A stretch of 64,000 nt of DNA from Lunularia cruciata (GCA_948567375.1 OX419759.1:60540593-60604592); one strand, 5' to 3'. Shown: positions 48,017-59,810, numbered from the stretch's first letter. A program made the numbers and translations. Notes: generated by a model from the sequence alone, not told the origin.

Positions 48017-50765
48017 AGAACAATTGCAACCCAATTACTAAGTCAAAGCCACCTATAAGCAAAGTAGTGGAGGTGCATGAGAAATCCTCTATGGTAGGTA
48101 AACTAATATGAGAAGAGACCTCTATGGGGCAATACATTAGAGAAGTAATTAGGTAGGTAATTAAAGCCAAGACATCATTTTGACAATGTTAAAGTCGTAA
48201 TCTATTAGAGATGAAGGATTATGAGCCAATTGGCATTAATAGCGGTAGCACAAGGAGGAGATTGTGGCCATAGTAGAACTAGTATTAGGGGTAGAAAATT
48301 CTTTGTAGAGTTAGGATCCCTACTATATAACGGAGCTTGAGCCACTTAGTGCAAGTTTGTCCACCTTATGTTGTAACCATTATTTTTTGTAGTAGGAAAT
48401 TAAGGTTCAAATTCTATCTTTGAGGGGAACCCTATTTGGATTGAGTTGAGTATTAAGGAGTTATCAAGTGACTTATGTAATTTTTTGGCCCATGGGCTGA
48501 AGTGAATACTAGTTATGTTGTAAGATGCTCTGGTTGTTGGGTTATCTGTGCAGCAAATACTATAGAGAAAATCCATTTTATCTATTGATGTAATGAGTAT
48601 TGAGTCTTGTTTCAATTCTTGAACATGTATTATGTGTAAACTGATGCTCCTCATTATGCTTTTTGCATTCTTGTCTATATCTTAGAGTGTCACAAGCATT
48701 GCCCATAGCATTTCCTTTCATTGTATTCTTGTCTAGATCTTAGAGTGTCATTGGCACTACTTGTAACATTTCCTTACTTACCCGGATGGTGACAACCAAG
48801 GAAGTTGAAGGGCTCACAAAAGGATAAACATGCAAGCTAATTCCTAGGTTAAGTGTCTAAGGGTTAACTTTGTCCCGCAATTGCCTATAGATCATTACAT
48901 GGTCTCTACCCATAGGCCAATTATGGGAATTTTGTCAGTAGATCACTAAGAGATTGTTTGCTCATAGTCCAAGACTAGATTGTCATGCACTTCTATACCC
49001 CATAGCATCCCATACCCTTGCCTACGGGATTAGATTAACTCTCAGACATTTTTGGCTCTACTACCAATTGATGTGTTTGTCCTCTCCACTCCCTTTTACA
49101 ACTCATTCAGGCATGCTTATTCTACACCGACCCATGAGGATGCAAATTTTTTCAATTTAAGGGTAGGACTACTCCTATCTTTCAATCAAAATTTATTTCA
49201 ATCTAGGAGAGCATTACCCAAGCCCTTAGATAAATCTCTTAGTTTGAAGGAAACACTACCTCCCATTTTTACAAGTCCTATTGATCCCAATCCAGGGAAA
49301 GCATTACTTCCTATGTTTACAAGTACACTTTCAAACTTTTAGAGTTGGGCACTGCTTCCATTCATGGCAAGCACTTTTGCCCAAGGAAATCTATCCACCC
49401 TAGCACTATACTTTATGGTTGTGCAAGTACTACCTAAATCAGCTCCTATTGCCCTTGTAGCTCTTACTACAATGTCATCAACCTCAGGAGGAGCAAAAAA
49501 TTGTATAATCCCTAGAACAATAGTGTTCACAAGGTGAGAACATTTCAAATCATTCTTATAGATATTTGAAAATGTTTGTATGGCACAAAATATCATAGAT
49601 GATACTACCATGGCATGACAAATCGGCCAATGTTTCATTGGTGTTGTGCAATACTTGTTTAGTGGCCTAGCCTTATAACACCTATGGGTGTATGTATGTT
49701 CTATTGGGATTTTTAGTATTATATACATTATGTTGTATTATATATAGTTGAAGATATTGTTTATATAGAGTTTAACCAAGCTTCTATGCTAATAATGACT
49801 AGCTAGAGTTAGCCATAGCCAAGATAGAGGTGACTCTACTTTAGAAGAAGGTGAAAGAGTGAGCACCACTATTTTGGATTCTAGTGTATTGACTTGGTAT
49901 TGTTCATATTAGTTTGGCTTTGAGGAAAGAGTTGAGAACTTTTGGCCCACAAGCCTTTTTGGTTTGGATTCTTCTATAGTCCAAAGATAGCTTATGTAAA
50001 GGAATCCTTGACTTAGTAGTTGGATCAATATAAGACCACATCCTTAGAGGATTATTCCCATGAGCTTGGATATTCCTCTAGACTTTTAAGTTCAGATGAC
50101 TTTTTGCCTAGTGACTTGAGTTACTATAGTAATTAGTAACATTGATGTATAACTATTTCACAAGTATATAAACAAGAGATGAGGAAATACTCATCATCCT
50201 TTCACTTGGAAAGATAGTTTGCAACTATCTTTCTCTCATTGAGTTCTCTAGTGAGCAATGCCTTGAGTTTTGGAGATGCCATTGAGTTCTAGCTTTGCAA
50301 GAGTGTGATGAGGTTTAGTTCTTTGCCTTCTTAGTCCATGGTGTGCTACTCTAAATAACCATTAGAGGTTCATTCCACTAGTAGCCAGAAAAATCCCATG
50401 CTCCTCAACAATATTAGCTCCACCATCAACCACCTCTACTCTAAAAGTAGGAATCACATCATCCCTACTCTCACAAAGTGTGGCAACTAACCAAAACATT
50501 GGAGTTAAGTCAACTCCCAATTTAAACTTGTCATTTGCTGAGAACAAAGGAGAGCACATAATCAATTGCACCACCTCTAACATCATGCTAGACTCAATTT
50601 TTGTAGTAGTAGTTGACTAACTAGTATCTAGTCCATCATGCACTTGACCACCACCTACTACACATGCATTAGGAATTCTAGGATCCATGGATGTTGTTTG
50701 TAGTGTCTCAAAGAGTTTGAAAGACTAGGGAAGTTTGACCTATCTATTAGTCTTTCTTCTTTGTG
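48017..50765 (-). pseudogene. Continuation of the minus-strand family-B element
   Basis: At the right end the minus strand carries an almost open frame (50840 down to 50362) with SANDKFKLGVDLTPMFWL and IPTFRVEVVDGGANIVEE. This joins in frame with 56507-56414 once element C and one copy of its 5-bp duplication are set aside. A second coding-like stretch (49728-49339) reads PPEVDDIVVRATRAIGADLG. The part below about 49 kb is uncertain in strand and identity; it contains a 58-bp tandem duplication at about 48667-48782. Confidence 0.5.
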
Positions 50766-51188
50766 TGTAACAATATGGAGTTTAGTGACGAAGTTAGTCG
50801 GGCTTACAAAGTAGAGAATAAGACAAAATAGCCTAGAATATTCTAGAAGCATCTAAGAAGCTTCTTAGGAAGCTTCCCAACTAGTTAACTTGCGCCCTAA
50901 GCAGGTAGCTTCTAGAAGGAAGCTTCTAGAAGCTTCTAACTAGCTTAGCTTGCCCGCCAAGTAGGCGGCTTCTAGAAGGAAGCTTCTTGAGAAGCTTCCT
51001 AGTTAACTTGGCTTGCACTCTAAGAAAGCAGCTCAAGGAAACTTCTTGAGAAGCTTCAAGAGTCTTGTATGCTACCTATAAATACCAAGGCCGAAGCTCA
51101 TGCTAGGCATTCGGAGTTTTCCCTCATTCAAGTGTCCCAATGTGAGCTTCCATTCTCCTATTTCTCTCCTCGGTTTTGGTCTTTTACA
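50766..51188 (+). repeat. 5' LTR of element C
   Basis: TG...CA termini, 423 bp. U3 is packed with AAGCTTC/TTCTAGAA units. TATA box TATAAATA at 51077-51084. Confidence 0.97.
50836..51057 (+). promoter_or_regulatory. Array of nine GAAnnTTC heat-shock-element cores in U3
   Basis: GAAnnTTC occurs at 50836, 50857, 50869, 50919, 50929, 50979, 50991, 51038 and 51050, several linked by TTCTAGAA into longer alternating GAA/TTC runs. This is the binding consensus of heat-shock factor trimers. The array ends 20 bp before the TATA box. The same array is repeated in the 3' LTR (+5220 bp). Heat response is a prediction. Confidence 0.75.
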
Positions 51189-51189
51189 T

Positions 51190-51201
51190 TGGTATCAGAG
51201 C
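51190..51201 (+). promoter_or_regulatory. Primer binding site of element C
   Basis: TGGTATCAGAGC, complementary to the initiator methionine tRNA 3' end, one base after the LTR. Confidence 0.92.
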
Positions 51202-51210
51202 AGGAATGGG

Positions 51211-51426
51211 ATGGATGGAATTTATGGACCACCAAATCCACTTCCGCCAAACCATTGGGACTTTCATGTCCAGATATTACCAAAGCATCATTTCACACAA
51301 TTCATCACCTCACGCTTTGGGCAGGATTTTCTACATATGATCACCGTGTCAGAGGAACCCTTGATACTTCCAGTTGTAACTTATGGAGAACGGTGGACGT
51401 GTTGTATCTACGTGTTAATCAACTAG
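51211..51426 (+). CDS. Leader ORF of element C
   Basis: An intact 71-codon frame starting MDGIYGPPNPLPPNHWDFHV, ten bases after the primer site and ending 33 bp before the gag ATG. It has FITSRFGQDFLHMI, PLILPVVTY and CIYVLIN, paralleling the two leader ORFs of element A. It contains no stop, while the downstream gag has several. No known domain. It could be a translated regulatory upstream ORF or a small protein. Confidence 0.55.
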   Translation: MDGIYGPPNPLPPNHWDFHVQILPKHHFTQFITSRFGQDFLHMITVSEEPLILPVVTYGERWTCCIYVLIN

Positions 51427-51459
51427 ATAAATTGCATGTAGTGGAATAGAGTAGTAGCG

Positions 51460-52389
51460 ATGGCAGCAATACCGGATGTTATCCTTGCAATGCAACAACA
51501 AATCGAGCATCTTACTCGATTGTTGGATGAACGAGACCAGCAACGACGAGAACAGATAGACAGAGCGCCAGTTCGAGATGGAGAAGATCGCATTCGATTT
51601 CTGAAACCCAAGGTGTTTGAAGGCAAGAATCTTCCAGGCACAGTGGAGAATTTTGTGTTTGACTGTGAACGTTACTTTGAAGCCACCAATCTTCAAGACG
51701 AGCGGAAACAAATTCTCTTGGCTTCTAGCCAATTGGATGGAGTGGCAAAACTTTGGTGGCGATTCCGAGTAGAAAGAGCTGAACGACAAATTGTTACACC
51801 AATTTTTACATGGGCAGAATTCAAGGATGCAATACTTGGTCGATTTCAGACTATAAATGCCACCCGAGCTGCACGAGGTAAATTGGCAGAGTTGAGGCAG
51901 ATTGGCTCAGTGAGAAGCTACATCACACAATTTCAGAATATCATCATGCAAATTCCAGATATCCAAGAAGGTGAAGTTCTGGATCAATTTGTGCGAGGAT
52001 TGAAGTCACGAACCAGATTGGAGGTGACCATGCGAGAGCCATAGAATGTAGAACAAGCCATGCAATTGGCTGAGCGTTTTGATTCCTTAGTTGCGACAAC
52101 TTAGTCTTGACCTCGACCTACACAAAACCCACCAGTACCACGAGTGGAAGAACCGGTACCAATGGAGATTGATGCTATCCAACGAAGACCACTTAGCACA
52201 ACAAATAGAGAAAGATTACGACAAAATGGAGGTTGTTTTTATTGTCGCCAATTGGGGCATTGCATTGCTGAATGTCCACTCAAGAATGGATGACCTTGAC
52301 AAGTTGCCCAAGTGGAGGTTGTGGAGCGGAATGATCAGGGAAACGAGGAATCCCGGTAGGAGATTTCGAGCCACCTACTGGGAGCTTGA
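51460..52389 (+). pseudogene. gag of element C, with in-frame stops
   Basis: Retrotransposon gag (capsid) domain: coiled N-terminus (MQQQIEHLTRLLDERDQQRR), then LAGVAKLWW-like WW motif (DGVAKLWWRF), FKDAILGRFQ, and zinc knuckle CFYCRQLGHCIAEC (about 52226-52277). Stops at 52042, 52102, 52108, 52291, 52297 and 52357 lie in an otherwise continuous frame, and each is one transition away from a Gln or Arg codon fitting the context, or similar. The frame ends near 52389, where the pol frame begins in the -1 register. Confidence 0.9.
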
Positions 52390-55300
52390 TTAGTTCCAAT
52401 GGGATTGAAGGCTCGACCTATGCAAGTTTGCTTCACTTGCAAGGTATGATATCTAATCGGGGTTGTAGAATTTTGGTTGATTCTGGAAGTTCAGAGAATT
52501 GCATGTCTATGCAAGTAGCAAAGGAATTGGGTATTCCTATCAAGCCAGTGATTGGAAGTAGTTTGATGATGGCGGATGGTAGAAAGGGTTCTGCATTCCG
52601 CACCTTGCATCCTGTTACCTTCAAGATTGGGAAGGAGTATTTGGAGTGTATGAGGTTTGTAGTGGCACCTCTATACTATGATATCATTCTGGGTCTACCT
52701 TGGCTTGAATGTCATAAGGTTCAATTTGATTGGACCCGACACCAAATTCAAGTACAACACCAAGGTAGGAATTTCCGATTAGGTTGTCTAGCACCTCTGA
52801 GTAAGACACCTAAGAATAGTCAGTCCCAAGATGGGAAGTTTGTCGAGAAGGTAGCCATAGAGCAAATCTGGAAGGGAGATGAGTCCCAAGATGGGAAGTT
52901 TGCCAGGAAGGCAACCATGGAGCAAGCTCGGAAGAGAGATGAGTCCCTAGAAGGGAAGTTTGTTAATGAAGCAGCCATAGAGCAAGCTTTGGAGGAAGAT
53001 AAGTCTGTATTCGCAGTGTGGATCAAGCCGATTGCACAAGAACAATCTGAGGAGGGCCAAGTGCCGCATCAAGCAACGGTTGATCGGATAGTTCAAGAGT
53101 TTGCAGATGTGTTTCCGGATGATCTGCCAAAGGGATTACCCTCTGATCGAGGTATGCCCTTCAAGATCGAGTTATTGCCAGGGAGTACTCCAGTGAGTAG
53201 ACCAATCTATCGGCTCTCACCAAAGGAGTTGGAGGAGTTGCGAACAACACTTATAGAGTTGTTGGAGAAGGATTTCATACAACATAGTACCTCTCCTTGG
53301 GGAGCACCGATACTATTTGTTCCAAAGAAGGATGGAGGACTTCGTTTCTGTATTGATTACCGTGGGCTCAATAAGCAAACTGTGAAGAATGCATATCCCT
53401 TGCCTCGGATCGATGACTTGCTTGATCAATTAAGTGGAGCACGATACTTTTCCAAGCTAGATCTTCGTAGCGGCTATTGGCAAATTCCTATTGAAGGAGA
53501 GGACATGAAAAAGACTGCCTTTCGTACAAGGTATGGACATTTTGAGTGGAGAGTTCTACCTTTCGGACTCACTAATGCTCCAGCAGTCTTCATGGATCAG
53601 ATGCATCGGGTGTTGGAGGGGCTATTGGATCAGTCTGTGGTAGTGTTCTTAGATGATATCTTAATCTATAGTAGGACAGAGGCAGAACACATGAATCATG
53701 TGCGAGAAGTCCTAAGACGACTACGACAGTGGAAATTTTACTGCAAGAAGTCAAAGTGTGCTTTTTGGCAAAAGGAGGTTACCTTCTTGGGTCATAAGAT
53801 CTCATCAGAGGGGATCAAGATGGAAGAAGAGAAGATCAAGGCCATTACTGATTGGCCTACCCCGAAGGATGCTACCAAAGTACGAGCGTTCAACGGATTG
53901 GCCAGTTTTTACCGACGGTTCATCCACTATTATGCTCACGTGGCTGCACCATTGACTGACCTCTTGGGAAAGGACTCGAGCTTCCAATGGACCACCAAGC
54001 ATGAAGAAGCATTCCAAAAGTTAAAGCATATGGTGTCTTCAAGACCCATTCTTCAACCATATGATCCTCAACTACCTTGTGTGGTTGATTTTGATGCTTC
54101 TAACTTTGCAATTGGAGCTGTGTTGCAACAAGAATTTCCAGATGGCCTACATCCTATTGCCTTTGTGTCTCGCTGACTAAATACAGCTGAAAGAAATTAC
54201 TCTGCTTGAGATCGGGAACAACTTGCAATGGTATATGCCACCAAGGTATGGAGGCATTATCTCTTGGGGAAATAAGTGATCATGCGAATTGATCACAAGC
54301 CATTGTTGCAGACCTTACACCTAGAGCACATGAAGAGTCAACATCATCGATGGGAAGAGCAAGTCCAATTGTTCGACATCAAACTTGAGTACAAACCAGG
54401 TCGGTTCCCTGTCATCCCTGATGCTCTATCACGACGACCTGATTTGAAGTCTCTTCCTCTCATCGCGGCAGTAATTACGACGGTGTCAATTGATCCCAAG
54501 ATTCATAACGAGTTTCGGTTAGCCCTACAGCAAGATCCCTTCTTCCAAATGGTACACGATCGTCTAACAGCACGCGACAAGGAGTACAACACCTTCTCCT
54601 TCAAGGAAGGCCTTTTATTCCATGCAGACCAGATCTATGTTCCAACCAAAGGTGATCTTCGACTTGTGCGCCTTCAAGAAGCCCATGATTTACCAATAGC
54701 TGGTCATATGGGAGTGGACAAGACCTTGGGCACCCTCCAACGCCAATGGTGGTGGCCCAACATGACACGAGATGTTTGAGACTTTGTCCGATCATGTGAG
54801 AGTTGCCAACGGAACAAGGCCAGCAACCAGAAGCCGAGTGGACTCCTTCAACCACTCGCCATTCCATCCGCTCGTTAGGAGCATGTGAGCTTGGATCTCA
54901 TCACATCCTTGCCAAAGACAAAACAAGGACACACCGCAATTGTGGTGTTTGTGGATAAGCTTAGTAAGCAAATCCACTTGGCACCAACCTGTGATACCGT
55001 GGATGCTCCAACCTTAGCGCAAATCTACTTCGACAATGTCTTCAAGCATCATGGGATGCCACGTGTACTCATCTCCGACCGTGATCCTCGATTTACCAGG
55101 AAGTTTTGGCAAGCACTCTTCCAGATACTCGGCACCAAGCTTGCTTTGTCCACGGCCTATCATCCTCAAACTGATGGACAAACCAAACGCGCCAATCGTA
55201 CATTGGAGGATATGTTGCGGGCCTTTGTCAATGTCCACCATACCAACTGGGATGAATGTCTTGCAGCTGCAGAATTTGCCTACAACAATTCCAAACAGGC

Positions 55301-56051
55301 AAGCACTGGATTTTCTCCCTTCTTTCTCAATTTTGGCCAAGATCCGCTTGTTCCAAATTCTCTTCTTGCTCCCCCTCCCTCTCAGGTTCCTCATACTTCT
55401 ACATTCTTGACCACTATATCCCAATCTCTCCAACAAGCCAAATCTCACCTCCTTGTTGCTCAGAATCGCCAAAAACAATATGCAGACCATCATCGTCGTG
55501 ATCTCACCTTTGAAGTTGGTGATAAAGTCATGCTATCCTCTAGTAACCTCCCTCTCCCACTTGATACCCAAGTTTGTAAACTTGCTCCTAATTGGATAGG
55601 ACCCTTTGATATCACCCACATTATCTCTCCTGTTGCTTATCGTCTTGCCTTACCTTGTCACATGCGTATCCATCCTGTCTTTCATATTTCCAAGTTGAAA
55701 CCCTTTGTTCCTAACCCTTCTTCCTTTTCCTCTCGAGTCCAACCTCCCCCTCTTCCTGTCCCTATCAATGATCATGAGGAGTACGAAGTTGATCGTATCC
55801 TTGCGCGTTGCCATATTCAACGAGGCCGTCACCAACATACGGAGTACAAGGTCCTTTGGAAAGGGTATCCCCTTCATGATGCTACATGGGAACCTCTTTC
55901 TCACCTCCAGAATGCACAGATGGCCATCAAGGAATTTGAAGCTTCACTGGCGACGAGGACGTCACCAACTAGCGGCGGGGGAATATGTAACAATATGGAG
56001 TTTAGTGACGAAGTTAGTCGGGCTTACAAAGTAGAGAATAAGACAAAATAG
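52386..56051 (+). pseudogene. pol of element C (protease, RT, RNase H, integrase, chromodomain), with in-frame stops
   Basis: One register throughout. Protease [13 protein letters not shown] (about 52467); RT with [22 protein letters not shown] (catalytic, about 53640); RNase H with [18 protein letters not shown] and IDHKPLLQT; integrase zinc part HDLPIAGHMGVDKT and CESCQRNK, core LDLITSLPK and ISDRDPRF. The catalytic Glu position reads Lys (codon 55185-55187, exactly 36 codons after the Asp at 55077). Chromodomain EYEVDRILARC, LWKGYPLHDATWEP (about 55780-55920). Stops at 54174, 54207, 54273, 54777 and 54876. The frame runs on 63 bp into the 3' LTR and ends at 56051. Confidence 0.93.
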
Positions 56052-56408
56052 CCTAGAATATTCTAGAAGCATCTAAGAAGCTTCTTAGGAAGCTTCCCAA
56101 CTAGTTAACTTGCGCCCTAAGCAGGTAGCTTCTAGAAGGAAGCTTCTAGAAGCTTCTAACTAGCTTAGCTTGCCCGCCAAGTAGGCGGCTTCTAGAAGGA
56201 AGCTTCTTGAGAAGCTTCCTAGTTAACTTGGCTTGCACTCTAAGAAAGCAGCTCAAGGAAACTTCTTGAGAAGCTTCAAGGGTCTTGTATGCTACCTATA
56301 AATACCAAGGCCGAAGCTCATGCTAGGCATTCGGAGTTTTCCCTCATTCAAGTGTCCCAATGTGAGCTTCCATTCTCCTATTTCTCTCCTCGGTTTTGGT
56401 CTTTTACA
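55986..56408 (+). repeat. 3' LTR of element C
   Basis: 423 bp, 422 identical to the 5' LTR; also holds the end of the pol reading frame. Confidence 0.97.
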
Positions 56409-56413
56409 TTGTG

Positions 56414-56820
56414 GGTCCCACTCCATTGATGCTCCTCTAGGCTTTGGAACATATATTTCATTCTTAGTAACTATGGCAAATGCATCTACTTGTGCTGCTC
56501 TACACATTAAATCAAGGACATCTGTATCACTAGCATAAGATGTGGAACTCTCAACACTTGAATTTGATCTCCTCTAAGCTATGGCCATGCTAGCCAACCT
56601 TTATTCTAACTGCTCAATCCAAGCAACCATGGTTATATCAAAAGCAAGGGTAGGTATCAGACTTCTACAAGGTGTAGGTCCTCTGCCATTGCATCCTCCA
56701 TGACTTGGGGCTTGTCTACCACTTGCCATAGTAGCCCTACCACTTTATAACTCTAATTGTATCAAAGCATCAATCACTAATATGACCAAATCTATGGTAA
56801 TGGTCACATTTGTCTCTTAG
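56414..56820 (-). pseudogene. gag zinc-knuckle region of the minus-strand family-B element
   Basis: The minus strand reads RDKCDHYHRFGHISD-stop-C (56820-56770), a zinc knuckle in which the second Cys is Tyr and a stop replaces one residue, then VTKNEIYVPKPRGASMEWDP (about 56480-56420). Solo LTR A cuts it on one side and element C on the other. Confidence 0.65.
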
Positions 56821-57569
56821 TGTAATCTTCCAAGGATAAGAGACCTGAAGAAAAACACACAAGAAGAAACACACAATTTCACACTCAACCACCGGTGCCC
56901 TAAAGGAGCACCTTGATTGTATTATACAGCAAAGAGGACTCATCCAAAGGAAGCTCCACCCTTGGATTGGATACATGGATTGGGGACCTGTAAGTGAGCT
57001 CTACCCTTAAATTGGTTGCATGCATAGGTGACATGTCGGTTTTGATTCTATCAGGTTGGTCAAACCACCTTTGACTAGAAGGAATCTTTAGAGAATCTTC
57101 CTATATGAATCTCCAAATCGCATGGGTGAGGTACCATTGGAAAGCTCTCAACAAGAAAAACTTAGGGGGAGAGAAGGCCAACCTTACCTTTTGTGGGGGG
57201 GGGGAATTTGCACATTTTTTAGGCCTACTTATTTTGTTTAGATCTCCAAAATTAGCTCTAAAGTTCTAGGCTATTTTTAGCTCTTGCATTATTAGTAAAA
57301 GTCCTCTTTTGGTGACACCTCTATCTGAAATACCTAGCCCATCATGCATAACATCCTTCTAGATATTACCAAGTCAATTTCCACCTCTAGATAATATGTC
57401 TAGTGTTTATTACACAAATTCAAGCTATTTTGACTCTTGCCATATTAGAATAAGTACTCTTTTGGTGACAGTACTATCTGATCTACCTAGTGCATCATAC
57501 ATAAATTCTTCCAAGTTTTACCAAGCCAATTTTCAACTCTAGATGATATGTCTAGCTATTGGTATTACA
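56821..57569 (-). mobile_element. Solo LTR, gypsy family A, reverse orientation
   Basis: Reverse complement of the family-A LTR, TGTAATC to TATTACA, 749 bp, flanked by CTTAG (56816-56820) and CTAAG (57570-57574), a target duplication with one mismatch. It interrupts the minus-strand gag. Contains a run of ten G at about 57195. Confidence 0.85.
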
Positions 57570-58847
57570 CTAAGCTAGTTATGGCACTCCAAAGGTATCA
57601 TGCCTACTACCTTTGAGGCACTCTCTCTTAACCTTGGAGGCACTCTCTCTTATGGTGAGGTCTACCACAAGTCCGACAAGCAACACCACCACCCTTTAGC
57701 TACTATTGACCAAAAAATGAAGGTAAGGATCTAGGTGCACTAGGCCCTCCACTCGCTCCATAAGATCATGGTTATCCACTTTGCTCTCAAAAGCCAAAAC
57801 AATGTGATGCACTCTAGAAGAGGTAACAACTATAGATGAGGTCTTGCTACCAAATCTAGATGTCATCACTCCACTCTCTCCTCCATCATGTTCAACTCAA
57901 TACACTCAGCCAACCCAAGGACCATTGCCAAAGTTGGTAAGGCAGCCAACAACAATATAACATTGGCATCCATGTTGCAACTCCATATCCAATATCCTAT
58001 ACCAAAACTAGATTGCTTGGGATCAATAACTCCTTGAGTGAAATTGATTAGTTATCTCATGCAAGTGTATTCCTTGCATAAACTCCTTAGCCTTCCTTGG
58101 AACTCTTGCAAGCTCTTCAACTTGTCAGTTTGCACTCCTTGGTAGTTTTGTCTCAAGCACTAGAAAAACTCTATCATGGTGTTAAACCTAAGTATTGCAT
58201 CACCTCCTACAATAGTACCTCCACTCATAGTAGCATCATTCCTAACTAGAGCACCTCCATTGGATACACCAATGCTACTAGAGCTATAACTCATGGGTAT
58301 TGCCAATTTACCCTAGAAACTAAGCCTAAAATGATTGAGATGTAGTTTGGAGACAAGTATTATCTCCATAGCTCAATCTTCTTCAAGAAAGCTCTCCTAA
58401 ACTCATAGTAGCTATCCATTGACAGACCCTCCAAGTGCTAAAGCAACTCTTTCTATACCATGAAGGAGGTAAATAAATTCAAGTTCTATATCTATTGTAG
58501 ATCATACCAACTATCAAACTCTTGGATGAAATCATCCAACTTAATGGTACCCATTGTACTAGAGTAATGCCTAGGGCCTTTATGCACTATAAATCTTGTC
58601 CATGTCCCACAAAAATAGTGTGGACACACCATGTGTACTCTCAAGTCAAGAATTAGCTCAAGAATTAGCTCTTGTGTCAAATTCCAACTCATTCGGACCT
58701 AAGATATGGGTTGATACCAAGCATCACTCCATGTAAACCCAATGTCTATTTCAACAAAATCTCCTCTATAAACCTTGGAGAACTCCATTGTGATGATGTA
58801 CTCCAAACTACAATTGTAACCACCAATTACCACAATGAACTAAAAAA

Positions 58848-59097
58848 CACTCATTAATGTACCTCTAATTATAACAACCACACTAAAGGAAAGGCAATTT
58901 GTAACTTATTATCACAACACACTCTCATAGGCCATCACTTCCTAACACCAAGTACCACCACCAACCAAAAATCACTCATTAATGTACCTCTAACTATGAC
59001 AACCACACTAAAGGGAAGGGCAATTTGTAACTTGTTATCACAACATACACTCTCACGATCTAATGCCATCACTTCCTATCTCATTAGAGAGAAACAT
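58848..59097. repeat. 125-bp tandem duplication
   Basis: Copies from 58848 and 58973 share CACTCATTAATGTACCTCTAA, CAACCACACTAAAG and CAATTTGTAACTT. Confidence 0.85.
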
Positions 59098-59618
59098 ATG
59101 TAGTCTGATTGATCATCATTTCAACCTCACTATCTAAAACACACTAGAGCACCAATACTCTAAATATCAAGGCACCTCACACAAATGTGGTGCACAAATA
59201 AGAAGTAGCGAATAGAGAGATTCCAATCATAAAAAAATCTAAATGATTAGCCTCCATCTTCCAAATTAAAACCGGACTGTCTCTATTACCATTTGGCATT
59301 TGATATAATATGAATGTTTAAAACATCTACTCTTATGTTGTTAGGATCACCAAAGAAAGACGGGATCAAACATCCTTTCCTAGCCAAAGCTACATGAGTA
59401 TATTTATCAGTCTACCAATCACTAGGACAACAAGTGAGTGTGGACCAATAATTGGCTAGGGCACCAATCTATGAACCACAGATTTGGGATTCAAACCCTT
59501 CTATGCACAATGTTGAAGGGTGGGCAAATTTTGCCAAAAAATAGTCTAACCTAGCTAGCCTCATGCAAGCAAACTTACTTATTGTAGCCTCTCTAGCACA
59601 CTGTCCTATGCCTTGAAG

Positions 59619-59810
59619 CCTCTAAGTGTTAAATTTGGCTAACCTCCACCAAATTTGACATGCTTCCAAATTTAGCAAACATTTGCCAACTTGACCTCTA
59701 AATGTTAAATTTGGTTAACCTCCACCAAATTTGACACACTTCTAAATTTAGCCAACATTTTCTAACATTTTCTAACTTGACCTCTAAACTTGGCCAACCT
59801 CCACCAACTC
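59619..59810. repeat. 76-bp tandem repeat, two and a half copies
   Basis: Units beginning CCTCTAA(G/A)TGTTAAATTTGG at 59619 and 59695 with a partial third near 59779. Confidence 0.8.

Larger units (their letters stand above)
50766..56408 (+). mobile_element. Gypsy chromovirus element C, full length, very young
   Basis: A 5643-bp element with 423-bp LTRs (50766-51188 and 55986-56408) differing at a single position (A at 51061, G at 56281). Perfect target duplications TTGTG lie at 50761-50765 and 56409-56413. Primer site is at 51190 and a purine tract AGCGGCGGGGGAATA precedes the 3' LTR. Order: leader ORF, gag, protease, RT, RNase H, integrase, chromodomain. Despite its youth the coding region has at least eleven in-frame stops (52042, 52102, 52108, 52291, 52297, 52357, 54174, 54207, 54273, 54777, 54876) and an integrase Glu-to-Lys change. 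Confidence 0.97.

Noticed and set aside
51415..51789. 124-codon minus-strand frame over element C gag
   Set aside because: Shadow of gag; the + strand has the capsid motifs.
55014..55904. Long minus-strand frames (up to 159 codons) over the integrase of element C
   Set aside because: They mirror the conserved + strand integrase and chromodomain and have no motifs of their own.
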